Program-made: the position numbers and the translations under genes
DNA from: an uncultured Coriobacteriaceae bacterium
GTDB taxonomy: Bacteria > Actinomycetota > Coriobacteriia > Coriobacteriales > Eggerthellaceae
Direction of reading: 5' to 3'
DNA length: 8,719 nt
Assembly (NCBI GenBank): GCA_902796815.1
Contig: CADBQL010000324.1
Coordinates: 1 to 8,719, forward strand
In this document: piece by piece, positions 1-6,904 of the stretch
How positions within the stretch are numbered: the first letter of the stretch is position 1
How the letters are laid out: each line of letters starts with the position of its first letter
Notes under the pieces: model-generated
What the model saw: the letters and a program-made list of their open reading frames with translations, nothing else
Told to the model about the DNA's origin: nothing
Databases searched by the model: none

Positions 1-1
1 C

Positions 2-1399
2 CGCAACCGTTTGCAGATTGACGGTAACACTGCCGATGTGTGCGATCCTGGCGACCTCGCTGCCAAGTTCGCAGCATTTGGCTGGGATGCTTGCGAAGCG
101 GATGGACACGATATCGCCGCCCTCATCGAGATATTTAATGCCGCCAAAGCTTGTCGGAATGGCAAACCGCATGTAATTGTGGCAAACACGATTAAGGGCA
201 AGGGTGTTTCCTTCATGGAAAACCAGGCGAGCTGGCATGGTGTAGCCCCCAAGCCTGATGAGGCCGAGGCTGCCCTCAAGGAGCTCGGGTGCGATTTTGT
301 CGGCTTCGAGAAGCCGGATTTGGCCCCTCTCGAGGTTACAAAGGAGGAATGGGCTGCATTTTGGCGTGTTCCACAGGCTCCGAAGTCGGGCGATTCTCAG
401 CGTGAAAGCAGGCCAGCCCCTCAAATGGCCAGTCCCGAGGAAGCTGCGCAGAAGAAGGCCACGCGCGCCGCATATGGATTGACGCTTGCAGCGCTTGCTG
501 ACGAGGGCGTGCCTATCACGGCGGTGGATGCTGATCTTTCCGGTTCGACGACGACCGCGAAGTTTGCGGCCTCCAAGCCAGAGTATGCCAAGCGTTTCTT
601 CAACGTGGGAATCGCGGAGCAAAACATGGTGGATGTAGCTGCGGGCCTCTCGCTTGCGGGCAACGTCGCGTTTACCGGCTCGTTTTCGGTGTTCGGCACA
701 GGGCGTGCGTACGACCAGATCCGCAACACCGTGTGCTATTCAAATCTCAATGTCAAGATTGCGCCGTCCCATGCGGGTATTTCGGTCGGCCCTGACGGTG
801 GAAGCCATCAAATGCTCGAAGATATCACGATTATGCGCGGAATTCCCAACATGCGCGTTCTCGTACCGGCTGATTATTCCGCTGCATCGGCGGCGATTCG
901 CTTGGCGGCCAAGACGCCGGGACCCGTTTATATCCGCATGGGTCGCGCGGCGGTACCGTGCGTATACGCCGAAGGAGTCGAGCTCGAATTCGGTCGCGCA
1001 TACGTGCTGAATGAAGGCACGGACGTTACCATCGTTGCCTGTGGCGTCGAGGTCGAACAGGCTCGCATTGCTGTGGAAATGCTCGCTGAACAGGGAATTT
1101 CTGCTGAGCTTCTAGATGCTTTCTCGGTCAAGCCCCTCGATGTTCAAACGGTTGCAGAATCGGCGTGCAAGACGGGTGCTGTCGTGACTGCTGAAGAACA
1201 TAGCATTGTCGGCGGTCTTGGGTCTGCGGTTGCAGAAGCGCTTGCGGGATCGTGTCCGGTGCCCATCGAATTCGTGGGAATGCGTGATGTTTTTGGCAAG
1301 TCAGGTTCCTACGAAGAACTTTCAGCATATTTCCAGATGGACGCCACAGCGATTGTCGAAGCTGTGAAGAGGGTTATCGGCCGTAAGCAGGCGTGCTAG
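2..1399 (+). CDS. tkt: Transketolase, C-terminal two thirds (5'-truncated by window edge)
   Basis: Transketolase moves two-carbon ketol units between sugar phosphates in the non-oxidative pentose phosphate pathway, using thiamine diphosphate (ThDP) and a divalent metal; it is cytosolic. The frame is open from base 2 (R-N-R-L-Q-I-D-G-N-T), which matches the LQIDG segment inside the ThDP-binding N domain, so the TTG at 11 is internal and the true start lies upstream. Next come the end of that domain (IKGKGVSFMENQASWHG, about 197-241), a linker rich in Pro, Ser and Gln (about 370-450), the pyrimidine-binding domain with GIAEQNM (608-628; its Glu activates ThDP) and GPDGGSHQ (788-811), and the C-terminal domain to the TAG at 1397-1399. 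Many bacteria encode the N and C halves as separate proteins; here they are one chain. DXP synthase is related, but LQIDG and the WHG loop favour transketolase. Stop to ftsE is 43 bases. Confidence 0.93.
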   Translation, partial: RNRLQIDGNTADVCDPGDLAAKFAAFGWDACEADGHDIAALIEIFNAAKACRNGKPHVIVANTIKGKGVSFMENQASWHGVAPKPDEAEAALKELGCDFVGFEKPDLAPLEVTKEEWAAFWRVPQAPKSGDSQRESRPAPQMASPEEAAQKKATRAAYGLTLAALADEGVPITAVDADLSGSTTTAKFAASKPEYAKRFFNVGIAEQNMVDVAAGLSLAGNVAFTGSFSVFGTGRAYDQIRNTVCYSNLNVKIAPSHAGISVGPDGGSHQMLEDITIMRGIPNMRVLVPADYSAASAAIRLAAKTPGPVYIRMGRAAVPCVYAEGVELEFGRAYVLNEGTDVTIVACGVEVEQARIAVEMLAEQGISAELLDAFSVKPLDVQTVAESACKTGAVVTAEEHSIVGGLGSAVAEALAGSCPVPIEFVGMRDVFGKSGSYEELSAYFQMDATAIVEAVKRVIGRKQAC

Positions 1400-1402
1400 A
1401 AT
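1374..1402 (+). promoter_or_regulatory. Candidate extended -10 promoter for ftsE
   Basis: TAGAAT at 1397-1402 is preceded by TGC (1394-1396), giving a TGn extended -10. The -35 position (TTATCG, 1374-1379, 17-base spacer) is weak. Transcription would start near 1409, about 34 bases before the ftsE GTG. The -10 overlaps the transketolase stop codon. It could give ftsEX its own promoter while read-through from tkt also occurs. This is a motif match only. Confidence 0.35.
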
Positions 1403-1442
1403 CGAACAGTCTCAGCAAACGACTATTCGAACGGAGCATTCT

Positions 1443-2231
1443 GTGACAGAAGCCACCAACCACGGGGCGCGTTCTGCGGAATTATCCATGGCTTTGCCTG
1501 TCCTCGAGCCTGAGGATATGCCTCAGCAGGGAGCACCTGTAATCTCGTTTGATCGGGTTTCAAAGGTCTATCCTGCTCAGCCTAACCGCCCTGCACTAGA
1601 CAATATTTCACTGCAAATCTATCCCGGCGAATTTGTGTTCCTTGTGGGCCATTCGGGTTCGGGCAAATCAACGCTTGTGCGTTTGATTATCCGCGAGCTG
1701 CGTCCGACCTCGGGAACGATCACGATCGCTAACGAGGACCTGAACAGCATGCGCAACTGGCGCGTGCCGTACCTGCGCCGCAACATCGGATGCGTGTTCC
1801 AGGACTTCAAGCTGCTTCCCAACAAGACGGTCTTCGACAACGTCGCATTTGCGCTTGAGGTTATTGGCAAGAGCCGCTCGATCGTGCGCACGCAAGTGCC
1901 TGAAGTTTTGAGGCTCGTCGGTTTGCAGGACAAGCTTGACAAGATGCCCGACCAGCTCTCGGGCGGCGAAGCGCAGCGTGTCTCGATCGCGCGCGCCATC
2001 GTCAATCGGCCTCCGCTGCTCGTGTGCGACGAGCCTACGGGCAACCTTGATCCGCAGACGTCGCGCGGCATCATGGATTTGCTCGAGCGTATCAACCGCA
2101 CGGGCACGACGGTGCTCGTAGCAACGCATGATCGCGAGATGGTCGACAACATGCGTCGTCGCGTTATTGCTTTGGAACGCGGTCACCTGACGCGCGACCA
2201 GCAGAGGGGGGTGTACGGTTTCGATGTCTAG
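1443..2231 (+). CDS. ftsE: Cell division ATP-binding protein FtsE, with N-terminal extension
   Basis: FtsE is the cytoplasmic ATPase of the FtsEX complex. With FtsX it couples ATP hydrolysis at the division site to activation of cell-wall hydrolases. The 262-residue product has a full ABC ATPase set: Walker A GHSGSGKST (69-77), Q-loop Gln120 (VFQDFKLL), signature LSGGE (172-176), Walker B LLVCDEP (192-198) and H-loop His229 (ATHD). The fold begins at about residue 34 (ISFDRVSKVY), where most FtsE proteins have their N terminus, so about 33 residues are extra. I keep the GTG start because GGAG (1433-1436) lies 6 bases upstream. The in-frame ATG at 1488 (residue 16) would still leave an extension. 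The gene overlaps ftsX by 8 bases, which suggests translational coupling. Other lipoprotein or efflux ABC ATPases share these motifs, but the adjacent ftsX settles the identity. Confidence 0.95.
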   Translation: MTEATNHGARSAELSMALPVLEPEDMPQQGAPVISFDRVSKVYPAQPNRPALDNISLQIYPGEFVFLVGHSGSGKSTLVRLIIRELRPTSGTITIANEDLNSMRNWRVPYLRRNIGCVFQDFKLLPNKTVFDNVAFALEVIGKSRSIVRTQVPEVLRLVGLQDKLDKMPDQLSGGEAQRVSIARAIVNRPPLLVCDEPTGNLDPQTSRGIMDLLERINRTGTTVLVATHDREMVDNMRRRVIALERGHLTRDQQRGVYGFDV

Positions 2232-3129
2232 CCTCGTCTATTTCCTCAAGCAATCTATCCAAGGCTTTGCACGCAACCTCTCCACGACACTCGGTTCGAT
2301 TATTACGATATTCCTTTCGCTATTCATCATCGGGTTGTTCTTGGTGGGTGCTCTGGTTATCGACAATATCGTCAAGTCTGTCGAGAATGAGGTTTCCATC
2401 ACGGCTTACGTGAAGGACGGCGCAAAGGAAAAAGATCTCGAAAAGGTTCAAGAGTTCATCAAAGGCCTCGACGGCGTTTCCTCGGTTTCGTTTACGACCA
2501 AAGACGAAGCGCTCGAAGAGTTCCGGAACATGTCCTCGAATGCCGACATCGTCGAAGAGCTCGGCGGCAATCCGCTGCCCGCTTCTATCAATATCGAGTT
2601 GTCGAATCCGCAGCAGGTTCAGGAAGTTGCTACCGAGATTCAGAATAGCAAGCTATTCGCCAAGGTGGCTGACGATAAGGATCCGGCCAAGTCGCTCAAA
2701 TACGGACAACGCACCGTTGAGCGTCTGTTCCAGGTAACCAATTATCTCCGCTATGGCGGCATTGTGCTCATCGGCTTGCTGGTGTTCATTGCGCTCGTGT
2801 TCATCAACAACACGATTCGCCTGGCCATTATGGCGCGGCGTAAGGAAATCGCCATCATGCGCCTCGTTGGTGCGAGCAACGGTTTCATACGTGGGCCGTT
2901 CTTGATGGAAGGCGCGCTGCATGCCATCATCGGTGCTGCGCTTGCCATCGGCTGTATTGAGCTTGTCCGTCGCTTCGCGCTTCCGCAGCTTCAATCATCG
3001 CTTGCTTTCTTGCCGATTGGCGTCGAGTCCCGCATGTTCATCATAATCTACTTGGTTTTGCTTGCTGCGGGTCTTGTAATCGGCCTCATCGGCTCGGCGT
3101 TTGCGATGCGCCGCTATCTGAAGGTCTAG
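2224..3129 (+). CDS. ftsX: Cell division protein FtsX, permease-like subunit
   Basis: FtsX is the integral membrane partner of FtsE. It does not transport a substrate; its extracellular domain activates peptidoglycan hydrolases or their adaptors (EnvC in E. coli, RipC in mycobacteria, PcsB in pneumococcus). The 301-residue protein has the family layout: a short cytoplasmic N terminus (SIQGFARNLSTTLGSI), TM1 at about 24-46, an extracellular domain at about 50-170, TM2 at about 177-198, then the conserved cytoplasmic segment R-R-K-E-I-A-I-M-R-L-V-G-A-S (205-218), TM3 at about 227-247 and TM4 at about 272-294, with a basic C terminus. The ATG lies inside the end of ftsE. A G-rich Shine-Dalgarno-like run (2204-2211) is 12 bases upstream, rather far, so coupling to ftsE translation is likely. 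The S41 protease gene starts 22 bases after the stop. Confidence 0.95.
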   Translation: MSSLVYFLKQSIQGFARNLSTTLGSIITIFLSLFIIGLFLVGALVIDNIVKSVENEVSITAYVKDGAKEKDLEKVQEFIKGLDGVSSVSFTTKDEALEEFRNMSSNADIVEELGGNPLPASINIELSNPQQVQEVATEIQNSKLFAKVADDKDPAKSLKYGQRTVERLFQVTNYLRYGGIVLIGLLVFIALVFINNTIRLAIMARRKEIAIMRLVGASNGFIRGPFLMEGALHAIIGAALAIGCIELVRRFALPQLQSSLAFLPIGVESRMFIIIYLVLLAAGLVIGLIGSAFAMRRYLKV

Positions 3130-3151
3130 CCGGGCAGGTGTAAATAAGCCT

Positions 3152-4444
3152 ATGGCCAGCCGTGGAAACACGAGTAGAGCAGTTGCGCGTACGCGAAAGA
3201 TTCGTGCGCGCAACTTTCGTTTGATGCGGGTTTTTGGGTTCATCATTTGCTTATGCCTATCATTTGCCCTCGGGTTCATCGTGCGCGATCACCCCAATTT
3301 CCTGGCGCGGCTTGGTTTTCCGGAATCCATGACGGGAATCCAGAAGGTCAACGCTACCGATACGGCTGCATCGACCAACGATGTATACGAATTGCTTTCG
3401 GCTCGTGTTGCTGAAGTCGAACAGCTCCTTGCTCGAGATAGCCTCGATTCCTACGATCTCGATCCTGCTACGGTGAGCGTGCTTGATGCGCTTGCCGAAG
3501 CCTCGAACGATCCTTTTATGCGCTACTACTCGCGCGATCGCTTCAATTCGCTTGTGAATACTCAAAGCGAGGGGTACGGAGGGATAGGCGTATTGTTCTC
3601 GGAATATAACGGGCAAGCGTATGCAGTTGACGTATTCGAGGGATCGCAAGCTCAGCTCAACGATGTGCAGGAGGGCGATTTCGTCGTGTCTGTCGATGGC
3701 GATAGGTCGCAGACGTGGTCCAGGAGCGAAGTGGCAGCCAAGCTGAATCAGAAAAACGGTTCGAATGTGGTTGTGACCTGGCGTCGCCCCGAATCGCTCG
3801 AGGCTGATGGCGGAACAGAATTCACAACTACGCTGGCCTGCAAGGAAATGGACGAACCGAACGTTACGAACAGCTATAACAAATCGCGCAAGGTTGGCTA
3901 TATTAGGGTCAAGCAATTAACGCAGAATGCAGCGCCCCTCGCGGAGAAGGCCATAACGGATTTGCTGGAACAAGGTGCTCGTGCATTCGTCCTTGACTTA
4001 CGTGACAATCCTGGCGGTTACCTGACGCAGGCCGTCGATCTTGCGAGCTTGTTCATGAGCAGTGGAACGGTCGTCGAAGTGCAGACGCGCGATGGCGTTT
4101 CCGCCAAATCAGCGTCGGGTCGCCCTGCAACCGACGCTCCGCTTGTCGTGCTCGTGAACAAGGATAGCGCTGCGGCTGCCGAGGTCGTGGCTGCTGCGCT
4201 CAAGGAAAGCCAGCGTGCGAATGCCATCGTGGGCGAAACGACCCTTGGAAAAGGATCGGTACAGGTCAATTCTGAGCTTTCGTTTGGAGGTGCGCTGCGC
4301 TATACGGCGGCGTACTACCTTACACCCGAGGGGCACGCCATCGACAAGGCAGGCGTTTCGCCTACCGTACCGCTCGATGCAACCGATAAAGCGCAGCGGG
4401 ATTATGCAATCGAGCTTGCTGGTTCGCTCGTCGTGCCAGACTAG
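3152..4444 (+). CDS. S41 family carboxyl-terminal processing protease, membrane-anchored
   Basis: This is a serine protease of the C-terminal processing (Ctp) family, expected to cleave exported or envelope proteins outside the membrane. The 430-residue product has a very basic N terminus (1-26), one hydrophobic anchor at about 27-44 with no clear signal-peptidase site, a helical region at about 75-135, a PDZ domain at about 140-232 (GYGGIGVLF; VQEGDFVVSVDG), and the catalytic core at about 245-405. The catalytic pair is visible as Ser339 in VLVNKDSAAAAE and Lys367 in GETTLGKGSVQ. The usual GSAS box reads DSAA here, with the nucleophile retained. LDLRDNPGGYL (281-291) is another family hallmark. 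The only Shine-Dalgarno is a weak AGGTG (3136-3140, 11 bases upstream). The short distance to ftsX suggests one transcript and possibly a role in controlling division-associated wall enzymes, which is inference. Confidence 0.92.
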   Translation: MASRGNTSRAVARTRKIRARNFRLMRVFGFIICLCLSFALGFIVRDHPNFLARLGFPESMTGIQKVNATDTAASTNDVYELLSARVAEVEQLLARDSLDSYDLDPATVSVLDALAEASNDPFMRYYSRDRFNSLVNTQSEGYGGIGVLFSEYNGQAYAVDVFEGSQAQLNDVQEGDFVVSVDGDRSQTWSRSEVAAKLNQKNGSNVVVTWRRPESLEADGGTEFTTTLACKEMDEPNVTNSYNKSRKVGYIRVKQLTQNAAPLAEKAITDLLEQGARAFVLDLRDNPGGYLTQAVDLASLFMSSGTVVEVQTRDGVSAKSASGRPATDAPLVVLVNKDSAAAAEVVAAALKESQRANAIVGETTLGKGSVQVNSELSFGGALRYTAAYYLTPEGHAIDKAGVSPTVPLDATDKAQRDYAIELAGSLVVPD

Positions 4445-4523
4445 CGCTCGTCTCTTTCGGTAGCGTCTTCAGCCGACGGGCCCGTGTGCTGCGGGCTGGA
4501 CTCAAAGGGCGGTGAGCGCTAGT
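4440..4523 (+). repeat. Intergenic inverted repeat between the S41 gene and rnr
   Basis: ACTAGCGCTC at 4440-4449 and its exact complement at 4514-4523 form a 10-base stem around a 64-base loop. Inside the loop, CAGCC (4470-4474) can pair with GGCTG (4494-4498) around the perfect palindrome ACGGGCCCGT (4476-4485). The outer arm overlaps the stop codon of the S41 gene. A T-run (TTTTT, 4533-4537) comes 10 bases after the stem, too far for an ordinary intrinsic terminator. It may be a termination or processing structure, or part of the rnr leader; I cannot decide which. Confidence 0.45.
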
Positions 4524-4563
4524 TCCCATTGGTTTTTCGTCATGCATGGAACGGAGAGCATAC

Positions 4564-6573
4564 ATGTCGCGTTCGCGAACGAATACGCGCGGAAAAGCGC
4601 ACGAATACCCGCGCGGGGTCGTATCGGTGACTCGCGGCGGTTATGGTTTCGTGCAGACGGCCGAAGGGGAATTCTTCATTCCCGCGTCAGACATGAACGG
4701 AGCATTCGATGGCGACCTCGTGGAGGTTTCGCCTGCCCGGCAAGAGCGTTCCCGCAAGGCGCTCGCACAGGCTGCTTCTTCGTCGAAGCGGCGTGAAGCA
4801 CGTATCAAGCGCGTTATCGAGCGCGCGCATGCTGAGCTCGTGGGCCGCTACGAAGTTGCAGAGCCATTTGGCGTTGTCGTGCCTGAAGATCCGCGTATCC
4901 CATACGATATTTTCACGATGCGTTCTGATTCGCTTGACGTACCCGATGGGGCGATCGTGAGAGCTGCGATGATGACGTATCCGAGCCGTAAGGAAGCGGC
5001 GACCGGTACGATTGTTGAGGTGCTCGGCGATAGCGACGACGAGCGTGTGCCAATTGACTTGATTGTGGCTCGCCACAAGTTCGAGACGGCGTTTTCGGCG
5101 GGAGCATTGCAGGAAGCTGGAGAGGCTCGCGTCGATGTGGATGATGCGCTCTCGGATGGATATCGTGATCTGCGCGAACGCTTTGTGTTTACGATTGATC
5201 CAGCCGATGCGAAGGACTTCGACGACGCGGTGTCGCTTGAGCCGGTAGAGGGAAAGGGTGCCGCGCGCTGGCGGATTGGCGTTCACATCGCCGACGTCTC
5301 GCGCTATGCGCCGTGGGGAAGTGCTGTCGATTTGGACGCGCGCCGGCGAGCTACAAGCGTGTACTTGGTCGATCGTGTAATCCCGATGCTTCCAGAAGGG
5401 CTTTCGAACGACGTGTGCTCATTGCGTCCCGATGAGGAGCGGCTCACGATGACCGTAGACATGCTCGTCGACAGAGCTGGAGTCGTGGTCGGGAGGGATG
5501 TGTATCCGGCGGTTATTCGCTCGGATGCGCGGCTCACCTATGAGCAGGCGCAAGCATATATTGATGAGCAAGGGGTCATGCATGAGCAGGGGGTCAGACC
5601 CTCCGCTCATTCAGATGAGCTTGCGTGGCGCATCTGCGAGCTTTCGCGTATCGCGAAACAGCGCGCGCGGCTGCGCGCAAAGGCAGGCGGCGTAGACTTC
5701 GACACGGTTGAGGCGAAGGTGCGCCTCGACGAGCGCGGAGTGCCGATTAACATCGAGCTGCGTAAGCGAACCGATGCTACCCAGCTTATCGAGGAGGCTA
5801 TGATTGCAGCAAACGAGGCGGTCGCGCGCTATTTGCGCGATGCAGGTTTTCCGTGCGTATATCGCGTGCACGAAAAGCCATCGCGCGAAAGCCTTGCGGG
5901 CCTCGTGCTGGTTTTGCAAGAATTCCCGTGGTTCAAAAGCATCGATGCGGATGCCTTCGTGGCCGGCAATCCTCATGTCGTAGCGAGCGTGCTTGCCGCA
6001 TGCGAGGGACGTAGCGAGGCAGCGCTCGTGACCACGCTTGTGCTGCGTTCGATGAAGCGAGCGCTCTACGACGTCGAACTTGATGGGCATTATGCGCTCG
6101 CAAGCGAAGCGTATGCACATTTCACTTCGCCCATCAGGCGCTATCCCGATTTGGTCGTACATAGGATGCTCAAGGCGGCGCTGTTTGGACGTCCTCAGAG
6201 ATTCGATCAGGAGGTGAGCAATCTCGCTTGGATTGCCGAGCACTCCTCCGAAATGGAACGTGTGGCCGAGCGCGCTGCGCGAGAATCGCAGGAAGTAAAG
6301 ATCATCGAGCATATGGAAACGTGCGTCGGTCAGACGTTTTCGGGAATGATTGCAGGCGTGGCGACCTATGGCTTGTTCGTTCGATTGGAAAACACCGCCG
6401 AAGGCATGATCGAGACGGCTGACTTGGGGCGAGAGTATTTCGCCCTCGATCCGGTGCGGCACACGCTGACAGGATCCGACACAGGTAAAGAATACCGACT
6501 TGGCAAGCATGTGGCTGTACGTCTCGTCGAGGCCGACCGCCGTACACGTACGCTGCGTTTTAGGTTGGCATGA
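4564..6573 (+). CDS. rnr: Ribonuclease R (RNase II/RNB family 3'-5' exoribonuclease)
   Basis: RNase R degrades structured RNA from the 3' end and clears mRNA from tmRNA-rescued ribosomes; it is cytosolic. I start it at ATG 4564 because GGAGAG (4553-4558) lies 5 bases upstream. The in-frame ATG at 4546 has no Shine-Dalgarno. The 669-residue product has cold-shock domain 1 at about 18-60 (GGYGFVQTAEGEFFIPASDM), a second OB-like domain at about 92-157, and the RNB core at about 198-540 with IDPADAKDFDDAV, whose Asp212, Asp218, Asp220 and Asp221 match the four metal-binding Asp of the family. FTSPIRRYPDLVVHR is also present, and an S1 domain runs from 588 to the end. It lacks the N-terminal helix-turn-helix and the long Lys-rich tail of E. 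coli RNase R, so it is shorter. Residues 334-352 are a repetitive loop (DEQGV, HEQGV) encoded by a palindrome, described separately. Proximity to ssrA fits its role. Confidence 0.95.
   Translation: MSRSRTNTRGKAHEYPRGVVSVTRGGYGFVQTAEGEFFIPASDMNGAFDGDLVEVSPARQERSRKALAQAASSSKRREARIKRVIERAHAELVGRYEVAEPFGVVVPEDPRIPYDIFTMRSDSLDVPDGAIVRAAMMTYPSRKEAATGTIVEVLGDSDDERVPIDLIVARHKFETAFSAGALQEAGEARVDVDDALSDGYRDLRERFVFTIDPADAKDFDDAVSLEPVEGKGAARWRIGVHIADVSRYAPWGSAVDLDARRRATSVYLVDRVIPMLPEGLSNDVCSLRPDEERLTMTVDMLVDRAGVVVGRDVYPAVIRSDARLTYEQAQAYIDEQGVMHEQGVRPSAHSDELAWRICELSRIAKQRARLRAKAGGVDFDTVEAKVRLDERGVPINIELRKRTDATQLIEEAMIAANEAVARYLRDAGFPCVYRVHEKPSRESLAGLVLVLQEFPWFKSIDADAFVAGNPHVVASVLAACEGRSEAALVTTLVLRSMKRALYDVELDGHYALASEAYAHFTSPIRRYPDLVVHRMLKAALFGRPQRFDQEVSNLAWIAEHSSEMERVAERAARESQEVKIIEHMETCVGQTFSGMIAGVATYGLFVRLENTAEGMIETADLGREYFALDPVRHTLTGSDTGKEYRLGKHVAVRLVEADRRTRTLRFRLA
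5582..5610. repeat. 29-base REP-like palindrome inside the rnr reading frame
   Basis: ATGAGC (5582-5587) pairs perfectly with GCTCAT (5605-5610). GGGGGTC (5589-5595) pairs with GACCCTC (5597-5603) with one G:T position, leaving a single A at the centre. A near-copy of the left arm (ATGAGCAAGGGGTCA) stands at 5564-5578, 18 bases upstream, and shorter ATGAGC copies occur at 5540 and 5615. The element stays in frame and encodes about residues 340-349 of RNase R, within a loop that varies in length across the family. Confidence 0.6.
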
Positions 6574-6843
6574 TATCGCACAAGCAAGGTAGTGAATGGC
6601 GTGATGGAAGCCAGGCCGATTCGCAGATAGATTACCATTCACAGAGGTCTGTGCGTCCCGCAAAACCCCAGGTGAGAACGCGCATCGGCTTGTCCTAGTA
6701 GCTTTAGAATTAATAAGTTTGTGCCTGCGGAATCGCCGATGTAGCGTCCTCATCTGTGGTTTTGCTTCGGTGTCCCGCTGACGTAGTGGACTGACATAGG
6801 TGGCGGATGGAGGGCTGCCATGTGAGTGTGAAATCTGCTGGCA
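6574..6843. other. Intergenic region after rnr, no gene recognised
   Basis: I find no convincing coding sequence in these 270 bases. They hold an 8-base perfect inverted repeat (GTGAATGG 6592-6599 and CCATTCAC 6635-6642) and, overlapping its right arm, a small palindrome CACAGAGGTCTGTG (6640-6653). Neither is followed by a T-run, so neither looks like an intrinsic terminator. An AT-rich patch (about 6701-6720) contains TAGAAT at 6705-6710 without a matching -35. I looked for smpB coding fragments here and saw none. Confidence 0.5.
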
Positions 6844-6844
6844 A

Positions 6845-6853
6845 TGGTACAAT
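6845..6853 (+). promoter_or_regulatory. Extended -10 promoter for the M23-like gene
   Basis: TGG directly followed by TACAAT (6848-6853) makes a TGn extended -10 element, which can work without a good -35; the -35 region here is indeed poor. Transcription would start around 6859-6861. That places the 6844 ATG upstream of the transcript start and supports the TTG at 6901 as the start of the downstream gene. Confidence 0.5.
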
Positions 6854-6862
6854 ATCCCAGGT

Positions 6863-6904
6863 ATGAACGCGTTTTGCGTTTGCGTTACGAGGAGGTTGCA
6901 TTGA
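6863..6904 (+). CDS. Possible 13-codon leader ORF upstream of the M23-like gene
   Basis: The ATG at 6863 opens a 13-codon frame, MNAFCVCVTRRLH, ending in TGA at 6902-6904. The TGA overlaps the TTG start of the next gene by two bases. The predicted transcript start (6859-6861) is only 2-4 bases before this ATG, so translation would be leaderless or nearly so. Actinobacteria often use leaderless starts and short upstream ORFs for coupling or attenuation. Two Cys codons lie mid-frame. The Shine-Dalgarno of the next gene lies inside this ORF. It is too short for codon statistics, so this rests on arrangement alone. Confidence 0.25.
   Translation: MNAFCVCVTRRLH

Noticed and set aside
11..13. TTG at 11 as a gene start
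   Set aside because: The frame is open to the window edge and the codon is the Leu of the conserved LQIDG inside the transketolase ThDP domain.
4533..4537. Intrinsic terminator before rnr
   Set aside because: The TTTTT run is 10 bases beyond the inverted repeat rather than directly after a compact GC stem.
6844..6900. ATG at 6844 as the start of the M23-like gene
   Set aside because: It overlaps the extended -10, has no Shine-Dalgarno, and would add 19 charged residues before the membrane anchor. TTG 6901 has an ideal Shine-Dalgarno.
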